From CAZAGO01 sp964485045 (GTDB taxonomy: Archaea > Nanobdellota > Nanobdellia > Pacearchaeales > GW2011-AR1): a stretch of 40,968 bases of DNA. Of this stretch, positions 30,874-39,788 are shown one piece after another. Location: positions 1 to 40,968 of the forward strand of contig CAZAGO010000003.1 of NCBI GenBank assembly GCA_964485045.1. Reading direction: 5' to 3'. Every line of letters begins with the position of its first letter. Within the stretch, counting starts at the first letter, position 1. The notes below the pieces were generated by a model, which searched no databases, was not told the origin of the DNA, and saw nothing but the letters and a program-made list of their open reading frames with translations. A program made the position numbers and the translations under genes.

Positions 30874-32292
30874 TTAACCTTTTATAACAAGAAGAGGCTT
30901 TAATCTTGCAACCTTTTTATTTAATCCAATTTCATTCACAGTTTTTATTACTTCATCTATATTTTTATACACCTCTGGGGCTTCTGCTGCTAATCCATTT
31001 AAACTTCCAGTTTTTATTTCTATTCCTTCTTTTGAGAGATTTTTTTTAACTTCTTCTCCAGTAATATTTTTCATTGCTGAATGTCGACTACTAACTCTTC
31101 CTGCTCCATGGACAGTGCTACCAAATGTCAGTTCTTCTGCTTTTTTTGTTCCAACAAGGAGATAAGAAGCAGTTCCCATACTCCCCGGAATAATTACAGG
31201 TTGACCTATTTTTCTGTATTTTTGCGGAATTTCTTTTCTTCCAGGTCCAAAACTCCTAGTAGCACCTTTTCTATGAATACATATTTCTTTTTTCTTTCCA
31301 TTTATAGTATGTTCTTCAAATTTTGCAATATTATGACAAACGTCATAGATTACTTCAATATTTATTTTTTTTTCAGGGAATAATTTTTTTATCTCTTCTC
31401 TCAACCAGTGAGTTATTAATTGTTTATTTGCAAACGCAAAATTTGCTGCAGCAGCCATTGCAAGAAAATAATCTTTTCCTAGCTCACTTTTTATAGGGGC
31501 ATTAACAAGCTCTCTATCTTGTTCAGGATAACCATACTCTTTTTCCATTAATTGAATATAATCGCTTGCAACCTGGTGTCCTAATCCACGAGAACCGCAA
31601 TGTATCATTATAGTTATATCTCCTTTTTTTATTTCAAATATTTTTGCGAGGGATTCGTCAAAAATTTCATCTACATATTGCACTTCTAAAAAATGGTTTC
31701 CTGCTCCGAGTGTTCCAAGTTGTCCTAATCCTCTTTTTATTGCTTTTTGGGAAACTTTTGAAGCATTAGCTTGAATCATACATCCTTCTTCTTCTGTATT
31801 AAGGTAATCTTGTTTTTCTCCATAACCCTTTTCAACAATATATTTTGCCCCTCCTTCAAGAATTTTATTTATTTCTCCTTTTTTTATTATAAAACTGCTT
31901 CCTCTTCCAACACCAGAAGGGATTTTCAAAAAAATAGCATCTATTATTTTTTTCTTATTGCATTCTATATCTTTTTTTGATAAATTAGTTTTAAGAAGTC
32001 TAACTGAGCAATTTATGTCGTATCCAACTCCTCCAGGAGAAATCACTCCTTTATCTAAATCAAATGCAGCAACTCCTCCTATACTAAATCCATATCCTTG
32101 ATGTGCATCAGCCAAAGCGAGAGAATTTTCTATTATCCCTGGAAGGCATGCAACATTTTTTACTTGTTCAATAGTCTTATCTTCTTTTATTTTTTTAATA
32201 AGATTTTCACTAGCAAATATTTTTCCAGGAACATTCATTTTTCCTTGTTTAGGAATTTCATAAATATTCTCTGAAATCTTTTTTAAATCCAT
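30874..32292 (-). CDS. rtcB: RNA-splicing ligase RtcB
   Basis: The 472-residue RNA ligase joins 2',3'-cyclic phosphate or 3'-phosphate ends to 5'-OH ends, chiefly in tRNA splicing and repair. Family signatures are visible: GGVGYDINCSVRL with metal-binding Asp/Cys, GAGNHFLEVQ, IHCGSRGLGHQV, CHNIAKFEEH, RKGATRSFGPG, PGSMGTASYL and the C-terminal HGAGR with the guanylylated His. The gene has a TATA box 26 nt before its ATG. Its activator archease is encoded three genes upstream at 33535. Confidence 0.97.
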   Translation of the reverse strand: MDLKKISENIYEIPKQGKMNVPGKIFASENLIKKIKEDKTIEQVKNVACLPGIIENSLALADAHQGYGFSIGGVAAFDLDKGVISPGGVGYDINCSVRLLKTNLSKKDIECNKKKIIDAIFLKIPSGVGRGSSFIIKKGEINKILEGGAKYIVEKGYGEKQDYLNTEEEGCMIQANASKVSQKAIKRGLGQLGTLGAGNHFLEVQYVDEIFDESLAKIFEIKKGDITIMIHCGSRGLGHQVASDYIQLMEKEYGYPEQDRELVNAPIKSELGKDYFLAMAAAANFAFANKQLITHWLREEIKKLFPEKKINIEVIYDVCHNIAKFEEHTINGKKKEICIHRKGATRSFGPGRKEIPQKYRKIGQPVIIPGSMGTASYLLVGTKKAEELTFGSTVHGAGRVSSRHSAMKNITGEEVKKNLSKEGIEIKTGSLNGLAAEAPEVYKNIDEVIKTVNEIGLNKKVARLKPLLVIKG

Positions 32293-32314
32293 CTTCTTAG
32301 AAAGTAAAATCTTC

Positions 32315-32322
32315 TTTATATT
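32315..32322 (-). promoter_or_regulatory. TATA box of rtcB
   Basis: AAATATAAAG on the minus strand about 26 nt before the rtcB ATG, just inside the 43-bp gap after corA. Confidence 0.5.
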
Positions 32323-32335
32323 TTTATTGGATTAC

Positions 32336-33256
32336 TTAAAAAAATTTATATTTTTTAAGTCCGATAAAAAGGATAGTTTCTATAAGAATAACAATTCCTA
32401 CTAAAAAATAAAAAATAATAGGAGAATTCTGAAAGGGTAATGAAATATTCATTCCATATATGCTTGAAATAAGTGTGGGAATTGCTAAAAAAATTGTGAA
32501 AATTGTGAGAACAGTTACAGTTTTATTAAGCTGATTTGAGAGCTTAGTGGAGTAATATGTTCTCATATTTGAAATTGATTTTAGATTGTATTTACAAAGC
32601 CCGAGGGTTTGACTTAAATCTATAATTAAATCTTCTAAGAAATCTCTATCCTCTTCTTTAAAGGATAAGGAGCTATGTTTAAGAATTCTATAATAATTGT
32701 CAATCATCGTTTCAAAAGGAGTAATGTATGAGTTAAGCTTATCTTCGTTTTCAATTAATTTTGCAACACTTTTGTTATCTAATTTATTAAGAGAAGATTT
32801 ATTTTCTTTTATTTCTTTTACTATTCTTCTTACAGAGTATTCAAAATATTTTGAAATAAGATAAAGGAGATAAAGTATTTGAGTTGGTCCGGAAATATCT
32901 CTAAATTTTTTTGTGCTTTGAAGAGAAAATTTTTCAAATATTTCTAAATGATATTTAGATAGGGTTATTAGATGATTTTGAGTATAAACTACTAAGAAAG
33001 AACATAAGTATTCTTGAGAAATTTTTTCAGTAGGGGTGGAAAGATAAATATAGATATTTTCTTCGTCCGTTTCGGTTCTAGGAATTTCATGGATGTCTAA
33101 CCCGTCTTTAAGATCTTCTTCATTTAAATCAAAGTTTTTAACAAGAGATTTTAACTCTTCATCTGTAGGGGCAGTTACTTTTATCCAACACCCTTTACCA
33201 CAAGAAGGAACGCTTTTCATTATTCCTTCTTTTGTTCTTTTAAAGTATTCTATCAT
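32336..33256 (-). CDS. corA: CorA-like divalent cation channel
   Basis: A 306-residue CorA/MIT-superfamily protein: a soluble N-terminal alpha/beta domain, long helices, then two C-terminal membrane helices. The selectivity motif YGMN (GMN at 268-270) follows the first membrane helix, and the second helix ends in the basic KKYKFF. It carries Mg2+ or Co2+/Ni2+ as a pentamer. A TATA box TTTTAAATAT (33277-33286) lies about 26 nt upstream, so it starts its own leaderless transcript between rtcB and the archease unit. Confidence 0.93.
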   Translation of the reverse strand: MIEYFKRTKEGIMKSVPSCGKGCWIKVTAPTDEELKSLVKNFDLNEEDLKDGLDIHEIPRTETDEENIYIYLSTPTEKISQEYLCSFLVVYTQNHLITLSKYHLEIFEKFSLQSTKKFRDISGPTQILYLLYLISKYFEYSVRRIVKEIKENKSSLNKLDNKSVAKLIENEDKLNSYITPFETMIDNYYRILKHSSLSFKEEDRDFLEDLIIDLSQTLGLCKYNLKSISNMRTYYSTKLSNQLNKTVTVLTIFTIFLAIPTLISSIYGMNISLPFQNSPIIFYFLVGIVILIETILFIGLKKYKFF

Positions 33257-33316
33257 CTCCTCAAAAATACTTTTCCTTTTAAATATCTTAGTATATTATC
33301 TTTTTTTCTTAATTTT

Positions 33317-33532
33317 TTAATCAAGTTCAAAATGATAATTTTCTCCATGTTTTCCAGAGTAATGTATATTTTTTATAGGAATCCCTATTTCTTTTGACAT
33401 TAAATTTAAAAAATAATTCATAGCCCCTTCCTCTTCTTTTTTAATTTTTAAATAGACTAAATATCTATAGTCTCCAAATTTAGTTATTCTTTCTTTTTCC
33501 GAATTAAATTTTATTTGAACTATTAATTTCAT
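33317..33532 (-). CDS. DUF167 family protein (YggU-like)
   Basis: A 71-residue protein fitting the DUF167 fold: an N-terminal strand (MKLIVQIKF), a middle strand with YLVYLKIK, the conserved EEEGAMNYFLNLMSKEIGIP helix, and a C-terminal strand IHYSGKHGENYHFEL. The family has no firm function. I start at the ATG at 33532, two bases after the archease stop. A start at 33565 would add 11 residues translated over archease codons and is less likely. It is co-transcribed with archease. Confidence 0.82.
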   Translation of the reverse strand: MKLIVQIKFNSEKERITKFGDYRYLVYLKIKKEEEGAMNYFLNLMSKEIGIPIKNIHYSGKHGENYHFELD

Positions 33533-33534
33533 TT

Positions 33535-33957
33535 TTATACATCTAGGACTGCTTGACACACCCACCTATCTTTAATCTTTTTTACAAACATTTCATTATA
33601 AGTTATTGCTTTAACGTCTATTTTTATTTCATAATTTTTTGCAATATCTCCTAAGATTTCTCCTTCCAATTCAAAAGCTTTTTTTCCTTTTTTTATTTTT
33701 AAGTTTGTTTTAGATAAAAAGAAATTTTCACTGTCCAAAAAAAAGAGTAATTCTTCTAAAAAATTATAAAGAAGGTTTTCATAATCATTTCCTCTAACTT
33801 TTATCTTTTTTTTTATTTTTTCTTTTACTTTTTTATTAGACATCGTATTAAACATGGCTAGTGCAGAATTTTCAAAAGCTTTTTCTAAACTTTTCCCATA
33901 TGCTTGAAACTTTATATCTGCAGTATGTTCAAAAAAAGTAAACTCTTGTTTTTTCAT
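33535..33957 (-). CDS. Archease, RtcB activator
   Basis: The 140-residue protein shows the archease pattern: FTFFEHTADIKFQAYG with the metal-binding Asp, ALAMFNTM, ENLLYNFLEELLFFLD, and the C-terminal AITYNEM and WVCQAVLDV. Archease speeds guanylylation of RtcB and allows multiple turnover. It is three genes upstream of rtcB on the same strand, supporting a tRNA-splicing/RNA-repair unit. Confidence 0.94.
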   Translation of the reverse strand: MKKQEFTFFEHTADIKFQAYGKSLEKAFENSALAMFNTMSNKKVKEKIKKKIKVRGNDYENLLYNFLEELLFFLDSENFFLSKTNLKIKKGKKAFELEGEILGDIAKNYEIKIDVKAITYNEMFVKKIKDRWVCQAVLDV

Positions 33958-33995
33958 TATAATAATTAGAAATGCAAGTTTTTATTTTTATTCTT

Positions 33996-34442
33996 TTATT
34001 TTTCCCAACAAAATAAATTAAGTTGTCTTGGAGAGTAAAAGGTAGAATTTGATGAAACAAATATTGCTTGTGCATAAACGTCTTTCTCTATATCTTCTTC
34101 TATGAAACAAGGAAATGAAGAGATGTTGCATATTTTTGCTCGGCATTCAAGATAGAAAGGTTTTTCATTTTCAATTAGTGTTTTTATTTCGCTTGGGAAT
34201 GAATCATTTGTCCAGTAGACTGGGAGAGGAGAAGCAAGAATATAATTCCTATATGTTTCATTTACTTGCATTTTTTTTAAAAGTCCGAGTTCATTTGAAT
34301 ATATTTGCCCAGAAATATCTCTTTTCTGAGTAAGGTTTTCTTGAATAAGAAAAGGCACAATTACCATAACAAGAGTTATAGCTAAGAATGCTTCAATTAT
34401 ATGTATAAATCCTCTCTTGTTTCTTAAAATTTTTTTTACCAT
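33996..34442 (-). CDS. Type IV pilin-like protein (last gene of the pilus operon)
   Basis: This 148-residue protein begins with a class III-like signal: basic NKRG, then FIHIIEAFLAITLVMVIVPF as the hydrophobic helix, with Glu at +6 after the predicted cleavage at Gly. The exported part has four Cys. Its ATG lies within the last codons of the preceding gene (7-nt overlap), so translation is coupled. It is probably a minor pilin or pseudopilin; a prepilin peptidase is not in the window. Confidence 0.72.
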   Translation of the reverse strand: MVKKILRNKRGFIHIIEAFLAITLVMVIVPFLIQENLTQKRDISGQIYSNELGLLKKMQVNETYRNYILASPLPVYWTNDSFPSEIKTLIENEKPFYLECRAKICNISSFPCFIEEDIEKDVYAQAIFVSSNSTFYSPRQLNLFCWEK

Positions 34443-35161
34443 ACACTTATCCTTAATATTCCCGAATCTATATTTGAATGATTATCTACATAAGTAAGAG
34501 GAAACTCTCTGTAATAGACATTTCTTGATTTTGCTTCTTTTTCAGAAGAAATTGAAGTATCTCCCGTAGAATTTATGAAGAAAAAAGCAAACTCTTCCTC
34601 TTTTGGTATTCCTAGAGATGTTTTTAACTCTTCGTATGAAGAAGAATAAATAGAGTTTAATTCAACTAATCTATATTCAAATGGATATTTTTCAGTATGT
34701 ATAAATGAAATAAAGAAATCATTTCCTTCAGAGGGGGTTGCACAATTTTCAGAGGAAAGGAGAATAGGATCTAAACTCTCTGAAGAAGAATAAACTCTAA
34801 AAAATCTATCTTCACCCGTCCAATCTATTTTTACAGATGGATATTCATATTTTGAATCAATTTTTTGTTCAAGAGTGTTTTTTACTACAACATTTTCTCC
34901 TGTGTTCCACCCTCCTTCTGAAAGAGTTATACAATCTTCTGAAGGGCTATAACTAGAATGTATTTTTATTAGAGTAAGAGTAACGTTTGAAGAGACATTA
35001 TTTAAGATTATTTCTTTTAAAGAATTAATAATAGTAGTTTTATCCCCTTTATCTTTTATTGTAGGTTCAATCATTATGAACACTGCAGAAATAAAGAGGA
35101 TAAACATGCTAAAGGAGATTATCATTTCAACGTGAGAGCCTCTTTTTCCTATAGATTTCAT
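34436..35161 (-). CDS. Pilin-like exported protein
   Basis: The 241-residue protein has a prepilin-like N-terminus: GKRG, then SHVEMIISFSMFILFISAVF with Glu at +4. It is followed by a beta-rich, Ser-rich exported region. The short basic leader and immediate hydrophobic helix fit archaeal pilin-like minor subunits. It overlaps the following pilin-like gene by 7 nt and comes 29 nt after the T2SF gene. Confidence 0.7.
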   Translation of the reverse strand: MKSIGKRGSHVEMIISFSMFILFISAVFIMIEPTIKDKGDKTTIINSLKEIILNNVSSNVTLTLIKIHSSYSPSEDCITLSEGGWNTGENVVVKNTLEQKIDSKYEYPSVKIDWTGEDRFFRVYSSSESLDPILLSSENCATPSEGNDFFISFIHTEKYPFEYRLVELNSIYSSSYEELKTSLGIPKEEEFAFFFINSTGDTSISSEKEAKSRNVYYREFPLTYVDNHSNIDSGILRISVW

Positions 35162-35190
35162 TTTATAAAATAAATTATTTATTATGCTAG

Positions 35191-36027
35191 CTAAACTACA
35201 AAAAGTCCTGCTATTGATGAAACTAACATCGCAGCCATGGCAAGTGCAAAAGAGTGCTTTACCCCTCCTTTTAATGTTCCTTCAGATAACATTCCAATTG
35301 CGAGTCCACTGAATATTCCCTGAACAACAAGGAGAAATAAGAAAGCATTGGATATTTCTGCAGGATCAATTGCAGCACCACTTGTAGATATTTCTCCGCT
35401 AATTGCAGAACCCATTCCAGTCATTCCTCCAATAATTGGAACTATCTTAAATTGCATAATTAAAACGATACCCATAAACACAAAGAAAATAATATATCCT
35501 TGAATAATTAAATTTGAAATTGAAGCTTTTCTTTCTTTCTTTAATTTGTCTGTAGTATTAACTGCTTCTACTACTGATTCCAAAATTTCTCCTATATTTC
35601 CTCCAGCTTTTTCTGCTTGCCCTATAAGCGTTATTGCTCTGGAAACTATTTTATTGTCAATATCTCTAGAAAAAATTTGTAGTGCGGAACTCAAAGGAAA
35701 ACCCATTTTTATTTGATTTGCAAGTTTTTCTATGTGTTTTGTTAAGACACCGTAATCTTTTCCTTTAGAATTTATTATGCTTTTGCTTATAGGAGTACCA
35801 GTTTTTACGCTTTCAACTAGATTTCTTGCAAATTCGAGAAACATATCTTCTCTTTCTTTTTCTCTTCTAGATTCATTGATAACTTCCCATACAAATGGAA
35901 GAATTCCAATAACTATTCCCATACCCATTATCAAAACAAAAAACTTTGTTCTAAAGAAAAAAAGAGAAATTATAATTACAATTATTGAAAGAATAATTCC
36001 AATTATTTGTTCTTTTTCAATCTCCAT
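35191..36027 (-). CDS. T2SF-domain membrane platform protein, TadC-like
   Basis: The 278-residue protein has two N-terminal membrane helices (about 8-25 and 28-50), a cytoplasmic GspF/T2SF domain (about 60-165, with LVESVKTGTPISKSI and GQAEKAGGNIGEILESV) and two or more C-terminal membrane helices. It resembles TadC and would anchor the assembly ATPase and pilin polymerisation. A purine-rich AGGAGAAG sits 10-12 nt before the ATG, one of the few Shine-Dalgarno-like sites seen here. Confidence 0.87.
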   Translation of the reverse strand: MEIEKEQIIGIILSIIVIIISLFFFRTKFFVLIMGMGIVIGILPFVWEVINESRREKEREDMFLEFARNLVESVKTGTPISKSIINSKGKDYGVLTKHIEKLANQIKMGFPLSSALQIFSRDIDNKIVSRAITLIGQAEKAGGNIGEILESVVEAVNTTDKLKKERKASISNLIIQGYIIFFVFMGIVLIMQFKIVPIIGGMTGMGSAISGEISTSGAAIDPAEISNAFLFLLVVQGIFSGLAIGMLSEGTLKGGVKHSFALAMAAMLVSSIAGLFVV

Positions 36028-36071
36028 GGGGGGACTTCTCCTGAATTTTTATTATTTTTTTATTTTTCATT

Positions 36072-37397
36072 TTATTGTGATGGTTGTTTTATATATAAAA
36101 ATATTAAAAAGAAAATATTTGCTATTGTAACCCCAAAAACAGTGATTACTCCTATCATTGATGTGCTTAGAGAGATTCCTAATCCGCTAACTCTCATAAT
36201 AATTAATAAAAGCATTAAAATCATAGGGGCAGCTATGACTACACTAAGATATATATCCATAAAAGTTTCAGTAGATTTATTATATTTATCTCTTTCAAGT
36301 TTATAGTCAAATAAAAGTGTTTCAGCTCTTTTTTCAAAGAATTGTGAGAGGTCTCCTCCAGCATTTATTGTAGTTGAAATTCCGTTATAAAGCTCTGCTA
36401 GTTTTGCACTAGGACAGTTGAAAGCACTATTTCTCAGAGCACTAACTAAATCGTATCCGTATAAATTTATTTCATTTATTATTTTTGAAAACTCTTTTTG
36501 CATGTGTGGGTATTCTCCAGTAGAGATTATTATTTCAAACATTTTACTTGGGCTTTTCATAGCACCAGCGATAGAAGACATGTGTATAGTAACGAATGGA
36601 AGTTCTTGATTTATCTTCCCTTCTATAGATCTCCTTTCAAGAGAAGGATAATAATACATTAATAAGTAAGTCCCAATAGGGAGAACAAAGAAAAGCCAGA
36701 AAAACTTTGCAGCTCTTGATCCAATCGGCTCTTGAGTAAAACTAATAGCCATATTTATTAAATTAAAATTAAAAAACAATAAAAAGACATACAAAAGAAT
36801 AGAAGCAAAAAATGAAAGAAGCGTTGTGAAAAAAATAACAGATACATAGTTCTCTGGAATAAATTGTAGATTTGCCTTAACAAGAGAACGTTTTAAATCC
36901 GAGAACATTCCTTCATTTATTAGTTTCCTTGATACAGGATAAAATGTTCTCACAGAAAGATTAACATAGCTACTAGGTCTAGTTTCCTTAACTATTTTTT
37001 TTACATCTTCTTTTTTCCCTATCCTTTTAATGCTAAGTTTCTCCAGAAAAGTAAGATCTTTTTTTCTGAGAGGAGGAGAAATTTCTTCTTCTACAGAGAG
37101 CATATAATTTTTTTCTAATCCTTCTAAAGAATCTTTTTTTTCTAGACTTTTAGGAGAATCTTTAACAAGAGATAAGTCTAAGGGCTTTTCAACAGAAATT
37201 TTATTTAATATCTCTCCAATTTCTTCTTTTTCATTTTTTATTAGTGTTTTTGTAAGAGTTGTTTGTGAAGATAGGATATTTTTATCCGATTCTTTTTTTG
37301 CATTTTTTAGATTTTCTTCTAATTTTAGAAGTTCTTCTATAAGTTTTATCTCTTTAGACACCTTTCCTTTTATTGTCTCTATCAATTCTTCATTCAT
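36072..37397 (-). CDS. T2SF-domain membrane platform protein with a cytoplasmic coiled-coil N-terminus
   Basis: A 441-residue protein. Residues 1-155 are hydrophilic, Lys/Glu-rich and probably coiled coil. Then come membrane helices at about 185-215 and 220-250, a T2SF cytoplasmic domain (LPFVTIHMSSIAGA, SALRNSAFNCPSAKLAELYNG, GGDLSQFFEKRAETL) and two C-terminal membrane helices. It is the larger of two platform proteins, as in Tad-like systems that use a TadB/TadC pair. The ATG overlaps the stop of the 55-residue gene as ATGA. Confidence 0.87.
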   Translation of the reverse strand: MNEELIETIKGKVSKEIKLIEELLKLEENLKNAKKESDKNILSSQTTLTKTLIKNEKEEIGEILNKISVEKPLDLSLVKDSPKSLEKKDSLEGLEKNYMLSVEEEISPPLRKKDLTFLEKLSIKRIGKKEDVKKIVKETRPSSYVNLSVRTFYPVSRKLINEGMFSDLKRSLVKANLQFIPENYVSVIFFTTLLSFFASILLYVFLLFFNFNLINMAISFTQEPIGSRAAKFFWLFFVLPIGTYLLMYYYPSLERRSIEGKINQELPFVTIHMSSIAGAMKSPSKMFEIIISTGEYPHMQKEFSKIINEINLYGYDLVSALRNSAFNCPSAKLAELYNGISTTINAGGDLSQFFEKRAETLLFDYKLERDKYNKSTETFMDIYLSVVIAAPMILMLLLIIMRVSGLGISLSTSMIGVITVFGVTIANIFFLIFLYIKQPSQ

Positions 37398-37561
37398 TTT
37401 AAATGTTCAACGATTTGCCCTTGAATTTGAATAAACAATTTTCTTAATTTATTGAATTCATTGGCATTTTCTTCTAGAATAGTTTTTTCCATATTTCCTA
37501 GAATTTCTGTAAGAGAAGAAGTCATCTGTTTAAGTGCAATAAAATCCTCTTTTTCCATCAT
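37394..37561 (-). CDS. 55-residue protein coupled to the pilus platform gene
   Basis: A small open frame from ATG at 37561 to TGA at 37394, with a helical, amphipathic composition (DFIALKQMTSSLTEILGN, NANEFNKLRKLFIQIQ) and no signal peptide. It lies 43 nt after the ATPase gene, and its stop overlaps the T2SF gene start as ATGA, so it is probably translated with it. I know no family. A helical partner of the ATPase or of the coiled-coil N-terminus of the next protein is plausible. Confidence 0.68.
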   Translation of the reverse strand: MMEKEDFIALKQMTSSLTEILGNMEKTILEENANEFNKLRKLFIQIQGQIVEHLK

Positions 37562-37604
37562 ATCAGAAGACAAAAAGCATTATTAAACATTTTGATTTTA
37601 GTTT

Positions 37605-39182
37605 CTAATAAATTATTTCAAAATCTCTTAAAATTTTTTCTGGTTGTTTATAATATATATTTATTATTTCTTGAACTTCTGCAAATCCAAATATTCCTCT
37701 TTTGTAAAGCACATATAAAAGTTCAACTCTTCTCTTAAACTCAAGATTTATTTCTTCAAGACTAAGTCCAGATCTTTTTGATATCTTTTCAAAAGATTTT
37801 ATATTTCTTTTGAAATAAAATTGATCATCAACAGGATTCCAAATAACAGGAGTATTAGTTAATGCAACTCCATCCTGAGTAACGTTTATAATTTCCACGA
37901 TTTCTCTGAGTTTTCTTGTTTCTTGTTTATTTACTGTTGCGTGAGTCATTATACATACAGCATCTAAAACATTCAATAATGTAGGAGAGAGCTCTATCGG
38001 AGGAGTTTCAAGTCTTTTTATAACTGTATCTACTGATTCTGCGTGTATTGTACTTATAGAAGAGTGTCCGGAAGCCATTCCCTGAAATAATACTGAAGCT
38101 TCTTGTCCTCTTACTTCTCCAACAATTACATATTCCGGATTTTGTCTAAAGGAACTTTTCAAAAGTGCAAATAAATCTATTTCATCTTCTCTTCTTCCAC
38201 TGGTTGATGCTCTTGCAACACTTGGAAGCCAGTTATCTCTTGGAAGATTTAATTCAAGAGTATCCTCTATACTAACTACTCTTGCTTCAGGAGGGATAAA
38301 AAATGCAATAGCATTCAAAAGGCTTGTTTTTCCAGATGAAGTTCCTCCAGCAATTAAAATATTCATTTTATGTTCAACTAACAACCAGAGATATGCTAGC
38401 ATCTCTGGACTTAGAGTATTAAAAGATAAAAGTTGAGTAGGAGTCCAAGGGGTTTTAGTGAATTTTCTTATTGTAAATGTTGGGCCTTTATTTGTAATAT
38501 CTTTTGTGTAAGTAGCATTAACCCTACTTCCATCTGGAAGAGAACCATCAAGAATTGGCTGAGCGTATGAGACATATTTTCCGCATCTTTGAGCAAGCTT
38601 TTCTACAAAACTTTCTAATCTAGAGTTATCTGAAAAAATAAGATTTGTTTTTAGTGTTCTGAAATTTCTATGAACAATATATACTGGTGTTCCCATACCA
38701 TTACACTCTATATCCTCAACGAAGAAATCTTTTAATAATGGATCTGTTTCATTAAATCCTATGAAATCACGGCATATATAATAGAATATTTTTCTATAAC
38801 TATCATAGCTTAAATTCATTCCAAGTTCAACAGCAATATACTTAAATCTCCTATCAAGATATTCAAGCAAAGAGTCTAGTTCTTTGTTAATTATTTCATC
38901 GAAATTTATCATTTCCCTCATAGTAGTAATTATTTTTTCTTTACATTCTTTCTCGTAATCAGTAAGAACTGGTTCTTCTATTTCATAAACTACTTCGTAT
39001 TTTAGAGGATTCCAATAAATATGTGCATAAGCAAAAGGAGCGATAAGGCAATATCTTACATCTATTTTAGATTTATCCTTTATTTTTTTCAATGGAGGAA
39101 TTCTTGGAGAAAAATCTATGAATGCTCTAGGATACTTGTGAATCTGCCTCACTTCTTTTTTAATTTCCTCTTTTATTTCCAT
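37605..39182 (-). CDS. Type IV pilus/Tad-type secretion ATPase (TadA/VirB11/FlaI superfamily)
   Basis: The 525-residue GspE-type ATPase has, in order, an N-terminal domain of about 230 residues, Walker A AGGTSSGKTS (about 281-290), the Asp box SIEDTLEL, Walker B YVIVGEVRG, and the His box GHSSISTIHAE. It powers pilin polymerisation as a hexamer docked on the T2SF platform proteins. It is the only ATPase of the operon, so retraction by a second motor is not indicated. The gene follows the upstream pilin-like gene with no spacer and precedes the 55-residue gene. Confidence 0.95.
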   Translation of the reverse strand: MEIKEEIKKEVRQIHKYPRAFIDFSPRIPPLKKIKDKSKIDVRYCLIAPFAYAHIYWNPLKYEVVYEIEEPVLTDYEKECKEKIITTMREMINFDEIINKELDSLLEYLDRRFKYIAVELGMNLSYDSYRKIFYYICRDFIGFNETDPLLKDFFVEDIECNGMGTPVYIVHRNFRTLKTNLIFSDNSRLESFVEKLAQRCGKYVSYAQPILDGSLPDGSRVNATYTKDITNKGPTFTIRKFTKTPWTPTQLLSFNTLSPEMLAYLWLLVEHKMNILIAGGTSSGKTSLLNAIAFFIPPEARVVSIEDTLELNLPRDNWLPSVARASTSGRREDEIDLFALLKSSFRQNPEYVIVGEVRGQEASVLFQGMASGHSSISTIHAESVDTVIKRLETPPIELSPTLLNVLDAVCIMTHATVNKQETRKLREIVEIINVTQDGVALTNTPVIWNPVDDQFYFKRNIKSFEKISKRSGLSLEEINLEFKRRVELLYVLYKRGIFGFAEVQEIINIYYKQPEKILRDFEIIY

Positions 39183-39734
39183 TTAAATTAAACCAACTTC
39201 TACTTCTATTTTTTCCGAGCCTGTCCCTCCTTTATTCTCAACATACAATCTATATAAAGCATTTGATTGAGTCAAAGTCTTTATCTCCTCTTTTCCAGAG
39301 TAAGTAATATTCATACTTTCACTATAATTATTCAAGAGTGTTATTTTATTCATGCCACTTCTTTCTAAAGTAGTTATTTCTATTCCTTTTTCAGAATAAA
39401 CTTCTCCTGGTTCAGTATAAGGATATTTACTATCTATTTCAAAAATAATACTTTCATTTATAGGATCTATCTTAAGAGAACCTTTTTTTATAGAGATTTC
39501 AAGAACTCTTCTATTCCCTTCTCCATTTCTGGAAACTTCATAAATCTTAGAGTTTAAGTCATCCATAAGTTCTATACTTTGTTGGATTACAGATTTATCT
39601 TGAAACTTTTCTATTTCTGGTTTCACATACGTGAGGACCAAGGCGATTATAGCAAATGCAATTATGGTATAAAGAACTGTTTCAACCCAAACTTGAGCTT
39701 TTTTATTAAAATGAATTTTCATTAAATTCTTCAA
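39183..39734 (-). CDS. Pilin-like protein upstream of the ATPase
   Basis: The 183-residue protein has a prepilin-like start: NKKA, then QVWVETVLYTIIAFAIIALV with Glu at +5, the canonical type IV pilin position. A beta-rich exported domain follows. Two starts are possible, ATG at 39734 or at 39722; TATA-like elements at 39749-39757 and 39766-39774 do not settle which. It abuts the ATPase gene directly. Confidence 0.72.
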   Translation of the reverse strand: MKNLMKIHFNKKAQVWVETVLYTIIAFAIIALVLTYVKPEIEKFQDKSVIQQSIELMDDLNSKIYEVSRNGEGNRRVLEISIKKGSLKIDPINESIIFEIDSKYPYTEPGEVYSEKGIEITTLERSGMNKITLLNNYSESMNITYSGKEEIKTLTQSNALYRLYVENKGGTGSEKIEVEVGLI

Positions 39735-39788
39735 ATCCCCTTTTATTATATTTATCTAAATAGGTTTATAATATTTTCTTTTTAACTT

